Source: an uncultured Hyphomicrobiales bacterium
GTDB lineage: Bacteria > Pseudomonadota > Alphaproteobacteria > Rhizobiales > Xanthobacteraceae
Direction: 5' to 3'
DNA: 64,000 bases
Assembly: GCA_903878085.1 (NCBI GenBank)
Contig: CAIRGJ010000008.1
Span: forward strand, 62,001-126,000
The translations under genes were made by a program, and so were the position numbers. Positions 1-9,288 of this stretch are shown one piece after another; the first letter of the stretch is position 1; the number at the start of each line of letters is the position of its first letter. Under the pieces are notes generated by a model. The model was not told the DNA's origin and did not search any database. It saw only the letters and a program-made list of their open reading frames with translations.

Positions 1-325
1 GATAGCGGTCATAGACCACGAAAGCGGTCAGCGGCTGGTTCTTGGCGGCCAAATTGACGCAATGATCGAAGTAACCCGACACCACGTCGGCGCTGCCGCC
101 GATCACCGCGGTGAGCGATTGCGAGCCGCCCTTGAAGTCGACGAGTTCGGCATCGATGCCGGCTTTTTTATATTCGCCCAATTCCTGCGCCAGCACCGTC
201 GGCAAATAACAAAGGCACGCCGCACCGCCGATCGAGATAATGACTTTGGATTGCGCCATTGCCGCGCCGGACAACAGCGCGAGCGCCGTCAGCGACGATA
301 GCAGAGTGCGGGTCAGCGTTTTCAT
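1..325 (-). CDS. ABC transporter substrate-binding protein, NMT1/SsuA-like (C-terminus outside window)
   Basis: The first 108 codons of a periplasmic solute receptor; the gene runs off the left edge. A Sec signal peptide with a hydrophobic core and an Ala-x-Ala site before Gln is followed by the start of an NMT1/THI5-like receptor fold (KVIISIGGAACLCYLPTVLA, then EYKKAGIDAELVDFKGG), typical of sulfonate, taurine or pyrimidine-precursor receptors. The ATG is preceded by GGAGG. It most likely feeds the permease at 923-1708 and the ATPase at 2404-3243, on the same strand. The substrate cannot be read from the sequence. Confidence 0.8.
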   Translation of the reverse strand, partial: MKTLTRTLLSSLTALALLSGAAMAQSKVIISIGGAACLCYLPTVLAQELGEYKKAGIDAELVDFKGGSQSLTAVIGGSADVVSGYFDHCVNLAAKNQPLTAFVVYDRY

Positions 326-469
326 GGGGTTCCTCCATCTTTTTCTGTTGGCGGGCACGATAAAGCAGTGCGCCGGTTCTGAGAAGCCTACCGCAAGCTC
401 TGGTCAGCCCCGCAGCGCCGGACTACCTTTGACCGTCAACAAAGCAAAAAACTCTGGGAGACGACGTCC

Positions 470-919
470 ATGAAACGCACCCTATTTCTCGCCTCCGTTA
501 CCGTCGCATTTGTCGCCGGCTGCGGCGCGGCGCGCCTGCTGCCCCCGGCCCTCGCCGCCGACATGATGACCGCGCAGGTCATTCACGTGCCGGACCTGAC
601 CGGCGACGCGCTCGGGCCCGCCACGCTCACTGGATTGCGTTCCAAGACGTTCGTCTCCGCAGATGGAATGACCATCTCCGTCCAGGACGGCAACGTGCCC
701 AAGCACATGCATCCTCAAACCAATGAAATTCAGTATATTCTCGAGGGCACCGGCACAATCTGGCTCGGCGACAAGGAAATAAAAGTGAAACCGGGCGATC
801 TGATCGTCATCCCGAAGGGCACCGCCCATGGCGGCAGCAAACCGGATAGCCGCACCTTGAAGGCGATCGCCATCAAGACGCCGCCGCAGCCTCAGGGCGA
901 CACCACGTTGCTGCCATAG
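470..919 (+). CDS. Exported cupin-domain protein
   Basis: A 149-residue protein with an N-terminal export signal. It could be a lipoprotein processed at Cys18 (VAGC) or a secreted protein cleaved after ALA near residue 29. One cupin barrel covers about residues 60-135. Motif 1 carries His79, His81 and Glu86 (KHMHPQTNE) and motif 2 is GDLIVIPKGTAHG with His120, which together look like a complete metal site. Single-domain periplasmic cupins have many roles, so no reaction is assigned. It sits on the plus strand between two minus-strand ABC genes, so it is not part of their transcript. Confidence 0.8.
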   Translation: MKRTLFLASVTVAFVAGCGAARLLPPALAADMMTAQVIHVPDLTGDALGPATLTGLRSKTFVSADGMTISVQDGNVPKHMHPQTNEIQYILEGTGTIWLGDKEIKVKPGDLIVIPKGTAHGGSKPDSRTLKAIAIKTPPQPQGDTTLLP

Positions 920-922
920 ACG

Positions 923-1708
923 CTAGGCGCGGGTTTCCGCCACTGGCCGCCAGACGAGAAGGCGTCGTTCGACGACGCTGACCAGCATATCGATGACGAT
1001 CACGAAGGCCGCCAGCACGAACATGCCGGCGAACACGCCGGCGACGTCGAACACGCCTTCCGCCTGCTGGATCAGATAGCCCAGACCCGCGGCCGAGCCG
1101 AGATATTCGCCCACCACCGCGCCCACCACCGCAAAACCGACCGAGGTGTGCAGCGACGAGAACATCCACGACAGCGCCGACGGCCAATAGACGTGGCGCA
1201 TCAACTGCCGCTCGTTCATGCCGAGCATGCGGGCATTGGCCAGCACCGTCGGCGAGACTTCCTTGACGCCCTGGTAAACGTTGAAAAACACGATGAAGAA
1301 CACCAAGGTGACGCCGAGCGCCACCTTCGACCAGATCCCTAAGCCCAGCCATAGCGTGAAGATCGGCGCCAGCACCACGCGCGGCAGCGCATTGACCATC
1401 TTGACGTAAGGATCGAACACCGCGGCGGTGCGCGGCTGGCGCGCGAACCAGAAGCCGACCAGCACGCCGCCGGTCGAGCCGATCACAAAGGCGAGCAGCG
1501 CCTCGATCAGCGTCACCCACAAATGTTTCCAGATCACGCCGGAGACGAACCAGGCGACGATCTGATTGGCGACATCCAACGGATTGGAAAAGAAAAACGG
1601 CGGCAGCACCATTTTGCCGAACACCGGATAGGTCGTGAGCACGTACCAGATCGCGATCGAGACGACCGCGACGAGGATCTGCAACAGGATGAGCGTAATG
1701 CGCGACAT
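923..1708 (-). CDS. ABC transporter permease, SsuC/TauC type
   Basis: Inner-membrane permease of about 261 residues with six predicted hydrophobic segments. The BPD_transp_1 coupling helix is visible in ANARMLGMNERQLMRHVYW, the EAA-like loop that contacts the ATPase. I start at the ATG at 1708; an in-frame TTG lies one codon upstream. Length and sequence fit the nitrate/sulfonate/taurine permease family. Expected partners are the ATPase at 2404-3243 and the truncated receptor at 1-325. Confidence 0.88.
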   Translation of the reverse strand: MSRITLILLQILVAVVSIAIWYVLTTYPVFGKMVLPPFFFSNPLDVANQIVAWFVSGVIWKHLWVTLIEALLAFVIGSTGGVLVGFWFARQPRTAAVFDPYVKMVNALPRVVLAPIFTLWLGLGIWSKVALGVTLVFFIVFFNVYQGVKEVSPTVLANARMLGMNERQLMRHVYWPSALSWMFSSLHTSVGFAVVGAVVGEYLGSAAGLGYLIQQAEGVFDVAGVFAGMFVLAAFVIVIDMLVSVVERRLLVWRPVAETRA

Positions 1709-1735
1709 CAATTAAAGTCTCACGACGCGAGCGGT

Positions 1736-1759
1736 CCCTCCCCCGCACGCGGGGGAGGG
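1736..1759. repeat. GC-rich palindromic hairpin (CCCTCCCC-type element)
   Basis: A perfect inverted repeat with 10-bp arms (CCCTCCCCCG and its complement) around a 4-nt loop, between the PEBP gene and the permease gene. A related palindrome with a CCCTCTCC arm lies inside the helicase gene at 53551-53576. There is no T-run, so it looks more like a dispersed palindrome or mRNA-stabilising stem than a terminator. Confidence 0.6.
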
Positions 1760-1769
1760 AGAAGCAGGA

Positions 1770-2330
1770 TCAAAGCGGGTTCTTGAACAGCCCGATGATG
1801 CCGGTCGAGCCCTTCACGTGGCCGTTGAGCTTATCGAACAGCTCCAGCTTGGTGAGGCCGGCCGGCAGCGCCTTCGCGTCCAGATCGGTCGCGATCAGCA
1901 CGAAGGTGTAGTGATGCGGCGATCCCGGCGGCGTGCAGGGACCCATATAGATGCTTTGCTTGGCGGTGCCGATGCCGCCGACATATTTATCCGACGGCTT
2001 GCTGGTCTCGCCTTCGGCGAACGAAGTGACCGAAGCCGGGATGCCATAGGCAATCCAATGATCGACGCCAATGCCGCGGCCTTCCGGATCGGTCATCACC
2101 AGCGCGAAGCTGGTGGTACCGGCCGGCACATTGGTCCACGCCAGCGGCGGCGACACGTTATCGCCGACGCAATTCGGGTTGGTCTTGTTGGCGCCGGCGT
2201 TTTTCTTCGCCAGCAAAGTGCCATCCTTAAAGGCCGACGATGTAATCGTGAAAATATCGGCGGCGTGGGCAGTTCCGGCCAGCAGCAAAACGCCGGCAGC
2301 GGCAGCGAGCACTTGACGTAGTCCAAACAT
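1770..2330 (-). CDS. Exported YbhB/YbcL-type PEBP (Raf kinase inhibitor-like) protein
   Basis: 186 residues with a signal peptide (hydrophobic run ending AHA|AD) followed by a phosphatidylethanolamine-binding protein fold. Family landmarks are SPPLAWTNVP, SFALVMTDPE (the DPD-like motif) and a conserved GPCTPPGSPHHYTF ligand-pocket segment. The start has a strong GGGAGGA Shine-Dalgarno. Bacterial members bind small anions or organic ligands but have no settled role. It lies between the ATPase and permease genes on the same strand, so co-transcription with the importer is likely. Confidence 0.88.
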   Translation of the reverse strand: MFGLRQVLAAAAGVLLLAGTAHAADIFTITSSAFKDGTLLAKKNAGANKTNPNCVGDNVSPPLAWTNVPAGTTSFALVMTDPEGRGIGVDHWIAYGIPASVTSFAEGETSKPSDKYVGGIGTAKQSIYMGPCTPPGSPHHYTFVLIATDLDAKALPAGLTKLELFDKLNGHVKGSTGIIGLFKNPL

Positions 2331-2403
2331 TATATTCCTCCCGTTTGCTTCTTTTTGTAGTCACTATCACCAACAATCCTAGCGGAATAAAATTCCGCCC
2401 GCA

Positions 2404-3243
2404 TCAACCTCCTTCGGTCTGCTCGTAGCCCTTGATCACCTCGGCCTTCAGGCTTTGCCAGATTTCGCGGTGCAGCGCATGGAACGCCTGATCGAGCTTG
2501 ACTTCGGCGATGTCGCGCGGCCGCGTCAGCTTCACGGTCCAGTCGCCGATGATACGCGCCGCCGGCCCCGCCGACATGATGACGACGCGGTCCGACAGCG
2601 CAATCGCCTCTTCCAGATCGTGGGTGACGAACAGCACCGCCTTGCGGTCAGCGCTCCACAGATCGAGCAACAGGTTGCCCATGATCTGGCGCGTCTGCGC
2701 GTCGAGCGGGCCGAACGGCTCGTCCATCAGCAGGATTTTAGGATCGCGGATCAGCACCTGCGCCAGGCCGACGCGCTTGCGCTGGCCGCCCGACAGCATG
2801 TGCGGATAGCGGTCGCCGAACGAACCCAAGCCCACGCGCTTGAGCCAGTCTTGCGCACGCGGGCGCGCTTCGCTGGCTGGAATGCCCGCCGTCTCCAGGC
2901 CGATGGCGACGTTCTCCAGCGCGGTCTTCCACGGGAACAGCGCGTCGGCCTGGAACAGGTAACCGGCCTGCCGGTTGAGGCCGCCCAACGGCACCCCGAA
3001 AATATCGGCGCGGCCTGCAGCCGGGGCCAGCAAGCCGGCCGCAACATTGAGCAGCGTCGACTTGCCACAGCCGGTCGGTCCGACAATGGACACGAACTCG
3101 CCGTCGGCAACATTGAGGCTGGCGCGCTCGACCGCGGTATAGACGCCACCGCCGGCCAGCCGGAACGCCACCGACACCTGGTCGAGCGCAATGGCCGCCG
3201 CGCCAGTCTTCTGTTGCGCGTTATCGCTCGCGCTTGCCGCCAT
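2404..3243 (-). CDS. ABC transporter ATP-binding protein, SsuB/TauB type
   Basis: Cytoplasmic ATPase of about 279 residues. Walker A is GPTGCGKST (residues 55-63), the signature is LSGGQRKR, Walker B is ILLMDEP and the switch histidine is in VTHD. I place the start at the ATG at 3243 (MAASASDN); the longer reading to 3330 would run into the start of the divergent gene. It would energise the SsuC-type permease at 923-1708. A 79-bp gap separates its start from the divergent permease-receptor fusion, so their promoters must lie close together or overlap. Confidence 0.88.
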   Translation of the reverse strand: MAASASDNAQQKTGAAAIALDQVSVAFRLAGGGVYTAVERASLNVADGEFVSIVGPTGCGKSTLLNVAAGLLAPAAGRADIFGVPLGGLNRQAGYLFQADALFPWKTALENVAIGLETAGIPASEARPRAQDWLKRVGLGSFGDRYPHMLSGGQRKRVGLAQVLIRDPKILLMDEPFGPLDAQTRQIMGNLLLDLWSADRKAVLFVTHDLEEAIALSDRVVIMSAGPAARIIGDWTVKLTRPRDIAEVKLDQAFHALHREIWQSLKAEVIKGYEQTEGG

Positions 3244-3322
3244 GAATATCCCCTGTTGCGGGCGCAAACTAACCGCTTGTCCGGTCCTTGCAAACCCGGG
3301 GGCCGCTGCCATCATCGTCTCG

Positions 3323-4873
3323 ATGGGCATCGATACACGTCTCGCTGAGGCCTTTGCGCGGCTGCCGGATTATCTCGCCAGCCACGTGCTGGTGAGCCTC
3401 ACCGCGCTGGCGCTGGGCCTCGGCATCAGCCTGCCGCTGGCGATCCTCAGCGTCCGCCGCCCCCTGTTGCGCGGCGCACTCTTGGGCGCGGCCAGCGTGG
3501 TGCAGACCATCCCCGGACTGGCGCTATTGGCGCTGTTCTATCCGCTGCTGCTAGCGCTCGCCGCCGTGTCCGAGCGCGTGTTCGGCAAAGGCTTCTCGGC
3601 GCTCGGCTTCCTGCCCTCGGTGCTGGCGCTGGCGCTCTATTCGATGTTGCCGGTGCTGCGCAACACTGTGGCCGGGCTCGACGGCGTCGACAAACGCCTG
3701 TGCGAGGCGGCGCGCATCGTCGGCGTGACGCCGTGGCTGCTGCTGCGCGATATCGAACTGCCGCTGGCGCTGCCGGTCATCATGGCCGGCATCCGCACCT
3801 CGGCGGTCTGGGTGATCGGCACAGCGACGCTGGCGACGCCAATCGGCCAGGAAAGTCTCGGCAATTACATCTTCACCGGCTTGCAGACGCAGAACTGGGT
3901 GTTCGTCGTGTTCGGCTGCGTCGCCGCGGCGGTGCTGGCGCTCGCCGTCGACCAGTTGCTGGCCTTGATCCAGTCCGGCGTCAGCCGGAGCAGCCGCATG
4001 CGGATCACGTCGGGCGCTCTCGGGCTGGTCGCGGTCACGCTGGCGGCGCTGATCCCCGGCCTGACGCAAACCCGCGCCACCTACGTCATCGGCGCCAAGA
4101 CTTTCACCGAGCAATATGTGCTGGCGGCGCTGATCGGCCAGCGGCTGAACGCATCCGGTCTGACCGCCGCGCAACGCCAGGGGCTCGGCTCCAACGTGCT
4201 GTTCGATGCGCTGGCGGCAAACGAGATCGACGTCGCGGTGGATTATTCCGGCACGCTGTGGGCCAACCGCATGCATCGCACCGACGTGCTGCCCCGCGCC
4301 GAAGTCTTGAACGAACTGTCACGCTGGCTCGACACCACATATGGCATTCGCATGTTGGGCGGCCTCGGCTTCGAGAACGCTTATGCGCTGGCGATGTCGC
4401 GCAAGAAAGCCGAGACGCTCGGCATCCACAGTATCGCCGACCTCGCCGCGCATGCGCCGCAACTTACCATCGCCGGCGACTACGAGTTCTTCGCACGGCC
4501 GGAATGGACGGCGCTGCAAAAGGCCTATGGCCTGAACTTCCGCGCCCAACGCCAGATGCAGCCGGAGTTCATGTACAAAGCCGTCGCCGGCGCTGAGGTC
4601 GATGTCATCTCGGCCTATACCAGCGACGGCCAGATCGCGACGCTCGACCTTGCCGCGCTGGACGACCCGCGCCACGCCATTCCGCCCTATGATGCCATCC
4701 TGCTGCTGTCGCCGCGCCGCGCCCCTGACGAGGCGCTGATCGCCGCGCTCAAGCCTTTGATTGATGCCATCCCGGTGACTGCGATGCGCGCCGCCAATGC
4801 GCGCGCCTCAAGCGGCAATACCTCGGCGGATGAAGTGGCGAAGTGGCTGGCGAGTAAGATTGGGAAGAAGTAG
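3323..4873 (+). CDS. Osmoprotectant-type ABC transporter permease fused to its substrate-binding domain
   Basis: About 516 residues. Residues 1-225 form an OpuCB/ProW-like permease with several membrane helices and the coupling loop CEAARIVGVTPWLLLRDIEL. After a further membrane segment (SGALGLVAVTLAALIPGL), residues from about 250 form an OpuAC-type receptor starting at YVIGAKTFTEQYVLAALIG, with the family hallmark AAGEIDVAVDYSGT-like stretch (here AANEIDVAVDYSGT). Such fusions import glycine betaine, choline or related solutes. I start at MGIDTRLAEAF; the upstream extension overlaps the divergent gene. No matching OpuCA-type ATPase is adjacent, so its ATPase is either elsewhere or borrowed. 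Confidence 0.85.
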   Translation: MGIDTRLAEAFARLPDYLASHVLVSLTALALGLGISLPLAILSVRRPLLRGALLGAASVVQTIPGLALLALFYPLLLALAAVSERVFGKGFSALGFLPSVLALALYSMLPVLRNTVAGLDGVDKRLCEAARIVGVTPWLLLRDIELPLALPVIMAGIRTSAVWVIGTATLATPIGQESLGNYIFTGLQTQNWVFVVFGCVAAAVLALAVDQLLALIQSGVSRSSRMRITSGALGLVAVTLAALIPGLTQTRATYVIGAKTFTEQYVLAALIGQRLNASGLTAAQRQGLGSNVLFDALAANEIDVAVDYSGTLWANRMHRTDVLPRAEVLNELSRWLDTTYGIRMLGGLGFENAYALAMSRKKAETLGIHSIADLAAHAPQLTIAGDYEFFARPEWTALQKAYGLNFRAQRQMQPEFMYKAVAGAEVDVISAYTSDGQIATLDLAALDDPRHAIPPYDAILLLSPRRAPDEALIAALKPLIDAIPVTAMRAANARASSGNTSADEVAKWLASKIGKK

Positions 4874-4992
4874 CTGCCGTTCCGGGGCGCCGCGAAGCGG
4901 CGAGCCCTGAACCCATAACCCCGATATGTGAGTATGGATTCCGGGCCCGCCCGCCTTCGCCCTAATGGGCTTCGGCGAGGCGTCCCGGAATG
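4874..4992. repeat. Dispersed intergenic repeat, alphaproteobacterial type
   Basis: A gene-free stretch of nested inverted repeats (GCGCCGCGAAGCGGCG, GGATTCCGGGCCCG, then CGTCCCGGAATGAC). The CCGGAATGAC end is characteristic of intergenic repeats scattered through Bradyrhizobium-like genomes. It separates the convergent permease-receptor fusion and the LprI-like gene. Copy number elsewhere cannot be seen from this window. Confidence 0.55.
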
Positions 4993-4999
4993 ACAACAA

Positions 5000-5374
5000 T
5001 TAATTGCGCTCCGCCGCGCCTTCGAGTTCTTCCGCGCGGCTTCGGGTCAAGCGGTACATGCAGTCGCCGGCTTCGATCCGCGCGATGGTGCCCTCGCCCA
5101 GGCCCCAATAGAGGCAGTTGGCGTCGCGATATTGCACCCACAACCGCTGCGCCACGCGCAACTGCTCGCGCTGCTTCGGCTGGGCTTCCTGCAAGACCTT
5201 GGCGTAAGCCGTATTCAGCCGCTTGTCCCACTGCGCGGTCTTGGCCTTGAAGCAGTCCACCATTTCGTAGGTGCTGATGCCGCATTCCTGCTCCGGCTCG
5301 CCCTGGTCGCCGGCCGATGCAGAAACGGCCGCCCCGATCAGGGCGGCCGCTGTAACGATTGCGATGCGCAACAT
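5000..5374 (-). CDS. LprI-like lysozyme-inhibitor family protein (DUF1311)
   Basis: About 124 residues from the ATG at 5374, with a clear signal peptide (IVTAAALIGAAVSASA) and a DUF1311 domain. The landmarks are CGISTYEMVDCFKAK, WDKRLNTAYAKV, RVAQRLWVQYRDANC and a final cysteine in GDCMYRLT, giving four cysteines for two likely disulfides. Mycobacterial LprI inhibits lysozyme; most proteobacterial members are untested. The start lies 5 bp beyond the ilvC stop codon, so it may be read at the end of the ilv transcript. Confidence 0.8.
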   Translation of the reverse strand: MLRIAIVTAAALIGAAVSASAGDQGEPEQECGISTYEMVDCFKAKTAQWDKRLNTAYAKVLQEAQPKQREQLRVAQRLWVQYRDANCLYWGLGEGTIARIEAGDCMYRLTRSRAEELEGAAERN

Positions 5375-5379
5375 CGAGA

Positions 5380-6411
<1,032 letters not shown>

Positions 6412-6445
6412 TCATCGGGCCGATGATGACGGCCACTATCCTCAA

Positions 6446-6576
6446 ACGTCATGGCCGGGCTCGTCCCGGCCATCCACGGCTTATTCTGCGGCAGTCGATA
6501 GCAAGACGTGGCTGCCCGGCACAAGGGCCTGGGTCCGGGCCGGCCTGAAGGCCGGACCCGGGTGGCCGGGCATGAC
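6446..6576. repeat. Dispersed intergenic repeat between the ilv small ORF and ilvC
   Basis: Nested palindromes made of CGTCATGGCCGGGC, CGTCCCGGCCAT, CCGGCCTGAAGGCCGG and GGCCGGGCATGACG. Both ends carry the CATG(A/G)C-type terminus common to intergenic repeats in this order. In the ilv transcript it would fold into strong hairpins between the small ORF and ilvC and could modulate read-through or mRNA stability. Confidence 0.6.
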
Positions 6577-6581
6577 GAATT

Positions 6582-6803
6582 CTATTGGCCACTGCGCCGC
6601 CGCCTGATCTGCAGGCGCCCGGCATAAAGCAGGCCGAACCCGACCAGCACGCTGCCGTACTTGATGAACTCGGGCATCTGCGAGCCCTGTTCGAAACACT
6701 GGGTGCTGCTGCCGACGCCGATGCAGCGCCGCGTGCCGATGTCCTGAGATTTGACGAAAACCCCAAAAAAGAGGAACGGGATCGCCAGGATGGTCAGCGC
6801 CAT
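6582..6803 (-). CDS. Small membrane protein of the ilv operon, unknown function
   Basis: About 73 residues from the ATG at 6803, one base beyond the ilvN stop codon (TGAGATG), so probably translationally coupled. One hydrophobic helix sits at the N-terminus (MALTILAIPFLFFGVFV) and another at about residues 45-62 (YGSVLVGFGLLYAG). A short loop between them has two cysteines, and the tail is basic (RRRR). I do not recognise the family. Confidence 0.6.
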   Translation of the reverse strand: MALTILAIPFLFFGVFVKSQDIGTRRCIGVGSSTQCFEQGSQMPEFIKYGSVLVGFGLLYAGRLQIRRRRSGQ

Positions 6804-6804
6804 C

Positions 6805-7350
6805 TCACATGCCCTCGGGACCGCGCGCGATGGCGGCAATGCCGGTGCGCGACACCTCGACCAGCCCGAGCGGCAGCATCAGCGCGATGAACTGCTCGAC
6901 CTTGTCGCTCTTGCCGGTGATCTCGAACACAAAGCTCTCGGTGGTGGCGTCGATGACGCGCGCACGGAAGGCGTCCGCCAATCGCAGCGCTTCGACCCGC
7001 TCGTCGCCTTTGCCCTTCACCTTGACCATCGCCAACTCGCGCTCGATCGAATTGCCGGCCAGCGTCATGTCGACGACGCGGTGCACCGGGATCAGGCGGT
7101 CGAGCTGGTTCTTGATCTGCTCGATCACCATCGGCGTGCCGGTGGTGACGACGGTAATAAGCGAGCGGTGCTTGGCGTGCTCGGTCTCCGACACCGTCAG
7201 GGACTCGATATTGTAGCCGCGGCCGGAGAACAGGCCGATGACGCGCGCCAGCACGCCCGGCTCGTTGTCGACCAGCACCGAGAGCGTGTGGCTCTCCGCC
7301 TTTTGCGCGGTCGGCGCCGCCGGGTAGTGGCTTGTGGAGGGGGCGTTCAT
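6805..7350 (-). CDS. ilvN: Acetolactate synthase small (regulatory) subunit
   Basis: 181 residues with an N-terminal ACT domain (LSVLVDNEPGVLARVIGLF, then SGRGYNIESLTVS) and the usual C-terminal ALS_ss_C domain. It binds valine for feedback control and raises activity of the catalytic subunit. Its ATG shares one base with the ilvB stop (TAATG), indicating translational coupling. Some databases call the same family ilvH. Confidence 0.95.
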   Translation of the reverse strand: MNAPSTSHYPAAPTAQKAESHTLSVLVDNEPGVLARVIGLFSGRGYNIESLTVSETEHAKHRSLITVVTTGTPMVIEQIKNQLDRLIPVHRVVDMTLAGNSIERELAMVKVKGKGDERVEALRLADAFRARVIDATTESFVFEITGKSDKVEQFIALMLPLGLVEVSRTGIAAIARGPEGM

Positions 7351-9110
7351 TAGACCAACATCTTTCCTTCTTCGGTGATCGCGCTGTCGAGCGTTTCAGC
7401 GGCGTCGCCAAGGATCATTTCGTTGTGGGCGCGGCCCGACGGAATCATCGGGAAGCAGTTTTCCTTCTGGTCGACGACGCAGTCGAACAGCACCGGCTTG
7501 TCGATCGCGATCATCTCCTTGATCGCGGCGTCGAGATCGCCCGGCTTCTCGCAGCGGATGCCGGCCGCGTGCATGGCCTCGGCCAGCTTGACGAAATCCG
7601 GCAGCGCCTCGGAATAGCTCTGCGAATAGCGCGCGCCGTGCAGCAGTTCCTGCCACTGCCGCACCATGCCCATGTAGCTGTTGTTGAGAATGAAGATCTT
7701 GATCGGCAGCCGGTACTGCACCGCCGTCGAAATCTCCTGCATCGTCATTTGCACCGAGGCTTCGCCGGCAATGTCAATGACCAGCGAATCCGGATGCGCG
7801 AGTTGCACGCCGACCGCGGCCGGCAGGCCATAGCCCATGGTGCCGAGCCCACCCGAAGTCATCCAACGGTTCGGCTCCTGGAAGCCGTAGAACTGCGCCG
7901 CCCACATCTGATGCTGGCCGACCTCGGTGGTGATGTAGGTGTCGCGGTCCTTGGTCAGTTCGTAGAGCCGCTCGATGGCGTATTGCGGCTTGATGATATC
8001 CTTCGACGGACGATAAGCGAGCGACTTGCGGCCGCGCCACTTGTCGATCTGTTTCCACCACTCGGTATGCGCCCGCTTCTCGGGCTTTGCCTTGTGCTCG
8101 CGCCACAGCTTCAGCATGTCAGCCAAGACATTGGCGCAATCGCCGACGATCGGCACGTCGACGTGAACGTTCTTGTTGATCGAGGACGGGTCGATATCGA
8201 CGTGGATTTTCGTCGAGCCCGGCGAGAACGCATCGAGCCTGCCGGTGATGCGATCGTCAAAGCGCGCGCCGATGCAGATCATGACGTCGCAGTCATGCAT
8301 CGCCATGTTGGATTCCAGCGTGCCGTGCATGCCGAGCATGCCCATCCATTGCGGATCGGCGGCCGGAAAGGCGCCGAGCCCCATCAGCGTCGAGGTGATC
8401 GGGAAGCCGGTGAGCTTCACCAGTTCGGTCAGCAGCTTGCTGGCCTCGGGACCGGAATTGACGACGCCGCCGCCGGTATAGAACAGCGGACGCTTGGCAT
8501 GCGCCATCAGATCGACCGCGCGCTTGATCTGCTCGATGTCGCCCTTAACCCGCGGCTTGTAGCCGGTGTGCGGGAATTCGGTCGGCACCGAGTACATGCC
8601 CTTGGCGAACTGGATGTCCTTCGGAATATCGATCACGACCGGGCCCGGCCGGCCGCTCGAGGCAATGTGGAACGCCTCGTGAAGCACGCGCGGCAGATCC
8701 TCGATGCGCTTGACCAGATAATTATGCTTGGTGCACGGCCGGGTGATGCCGACGGTGTCGGCTTCCTGGAACGCGTCGTTGCCGATCAGATGCGTCGGCA
8801 CCTGGCCGGTGATGCAGACGATCGGAATCGAGTCGCACAGCGCGTCGGTCAGGCCGGTCACTGCATTGGTGGCGCCCGGGCCCGAGGTCACCAGCACGCA
8901 GCCGACTTTGCCGGTCGAACGGGCATAGCCCTCCGCCGCGTGCACCGCGCCCTGTTCATGACGGACGAGCACGTGTTGGACTTGGTTCTGCGCAAAGATG
9001 GCGTCGTAAATCGGCAGCACCGCGCCGCCCGGATAGCCGAACAGATGCTTCACGCCCTGGTCGGCCATTGCCTGGATCACCATTTCGGCGCCGGTCATTT
9101 CGCGTTCCAT
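7350..9110 (-). CDS. ilvB: Acetolactate synthase large (catalytic) subunit
   Basis: About 586 residues. This ThDP- and FAD-dependent enzyme condenses two pyruvates, or pyruvate and 2-oxobutyrate, at the first committed step of branched-chain amino acid synthesis. The catalytic glutamate is in VRHEQGAVHAAEGYAR, the central FAD domain includes GARFDDR, and the ThDP/Mg segment is AGEASVQMTMQE...ILNN, with Glu where many homologues have Asp. I start at 9110 because GAGG lies 9 nt upstream; the in-frame ATG at 9119 directly abuts that motif. The longest ORF start (9173) is inside the attenuator terminator and cannot be right. Confidence 0.95.
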   Translation of the reverse strand: MEREMTGAEMVIQAMADQGVKHLFGYPGGAVLPIYDAIFAQNQVQHVLVRHEQGAVHAAEGYARSTGKVGCVLVTSGPGATNAVTGLTDALCDSIPIVCITGQVPTHLIGNDAFQEADTVGITRPCTKHNYLVKRIEDLPRVLHEAFHIASSGRPGPVVIDIPKDIQFAKGMYSVPTEFPHTGYKPRVKGDIEQIKRAVDLMAHAKRPLFYTGGGVVNSGPEASKLLTELVKLTGFPITSTLMGLGAFPAADPQWMGMLGMHGTLESNMAMHDCDVMICIGARFDDRITGRLDAFSPGSTKIHVDIDPSSINKNVHVDVPIVGDCANVLADMLKLWREHKAKPEKRAHTEWWKQIDKWRGRKSLAYRPSKDIIKPQYAIERLYELTKDRDTYITTEVGQHQMWAAQFYGFQEPNRWMTSGGLGTMGYGLPAAVGVQLAHPDSLVIDIAGEASVQMTMQEISTAVQYRLPIKIFILNNSYMGMVRQWQELLHGARYSQSYSEALPDFVKLAEAMHAAGIRCEKPGDLDAAIKEMIAIDKPVLFDCVVDQKENCFPMIPSGRAHNEMILGDAAETLDSAITEEGKMLV

Positions 9111-9150
9111 ACTCGTCATCCTCAGATTTAGATCGTTTGATTGGCGCAAT

Positions 9151-9171
9151 AAAAAAGGCCCGCGAAGGGCC
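9151..9171 (-). terminator. Rho-independent terminator of the ilv attenuator
   Basis: Perfect stem GGCCC-TTCGC-GGGCC followed at once by six T residues, on the minus strand about 40 nt before the ilvB start. Placed between leader peptide and structural gene, it would end transcription when branched-chain aminoacyl-tRNAs are plentiful. Confidence 0.85.
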
Positions 9172-9224
9172 ATGTCCGGACGCTTCCCTGGGGAGCCCTC
9201 TCAGGGCTGCCGAGGCTGCGTCCG
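9151..9224 (-). promoter_or_regulatory. Transcription attenuator of ilvBN
   Basis: Downstream of the leader peptide codons the transcript can fold into mutually exclusive stems. Segment CGGACGC (9218-9224) pairs with GCGTCCG (9177-9183), enclosing the hairpin AGCCCT (9203-9208)/AGGGCT (9194-9199). The latter can instead pair, with one G-U, to GGCCCT (9166-9171). That segment otherwise forms the terminator stem GGCCC/GGGCC (9157-9171) followed by TTTTTT (9151-9156). This is the classic amino-acid attenuator layout; the pairings are inferred by eye. Confidence 0.85.
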
Positions 9225-9257
9225 AACCCTTACTACCAGAGTAATAATATTGCGCAT
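9201..9257 (-). CDS. ilv leader peptide (18 codons)
   Basis: An 18-codon ORF on the minus strand with an AGGG Shine-Dalgarno 7 nt before its ATG. It carries the run Ile-Ile-Thr-Leu-Val-Val followed closely by another Val, exactly the amino acids made by the downstream genes, and its stop codon lies within the first attenuator stem. An in-frame ATG at 9281 would add eight residues but falls at the predicted transcription start, so the shorter form is preferred. The peptide's role would be ribosome stalling, not a product. Confidence 0.82.
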   Translation of the reverse strand: MRNIITLVVRVRTQPRQP

Positions 9258-9288
9258 CGTCAGGCCCTGCCGTACTTTCATTGCGCGG

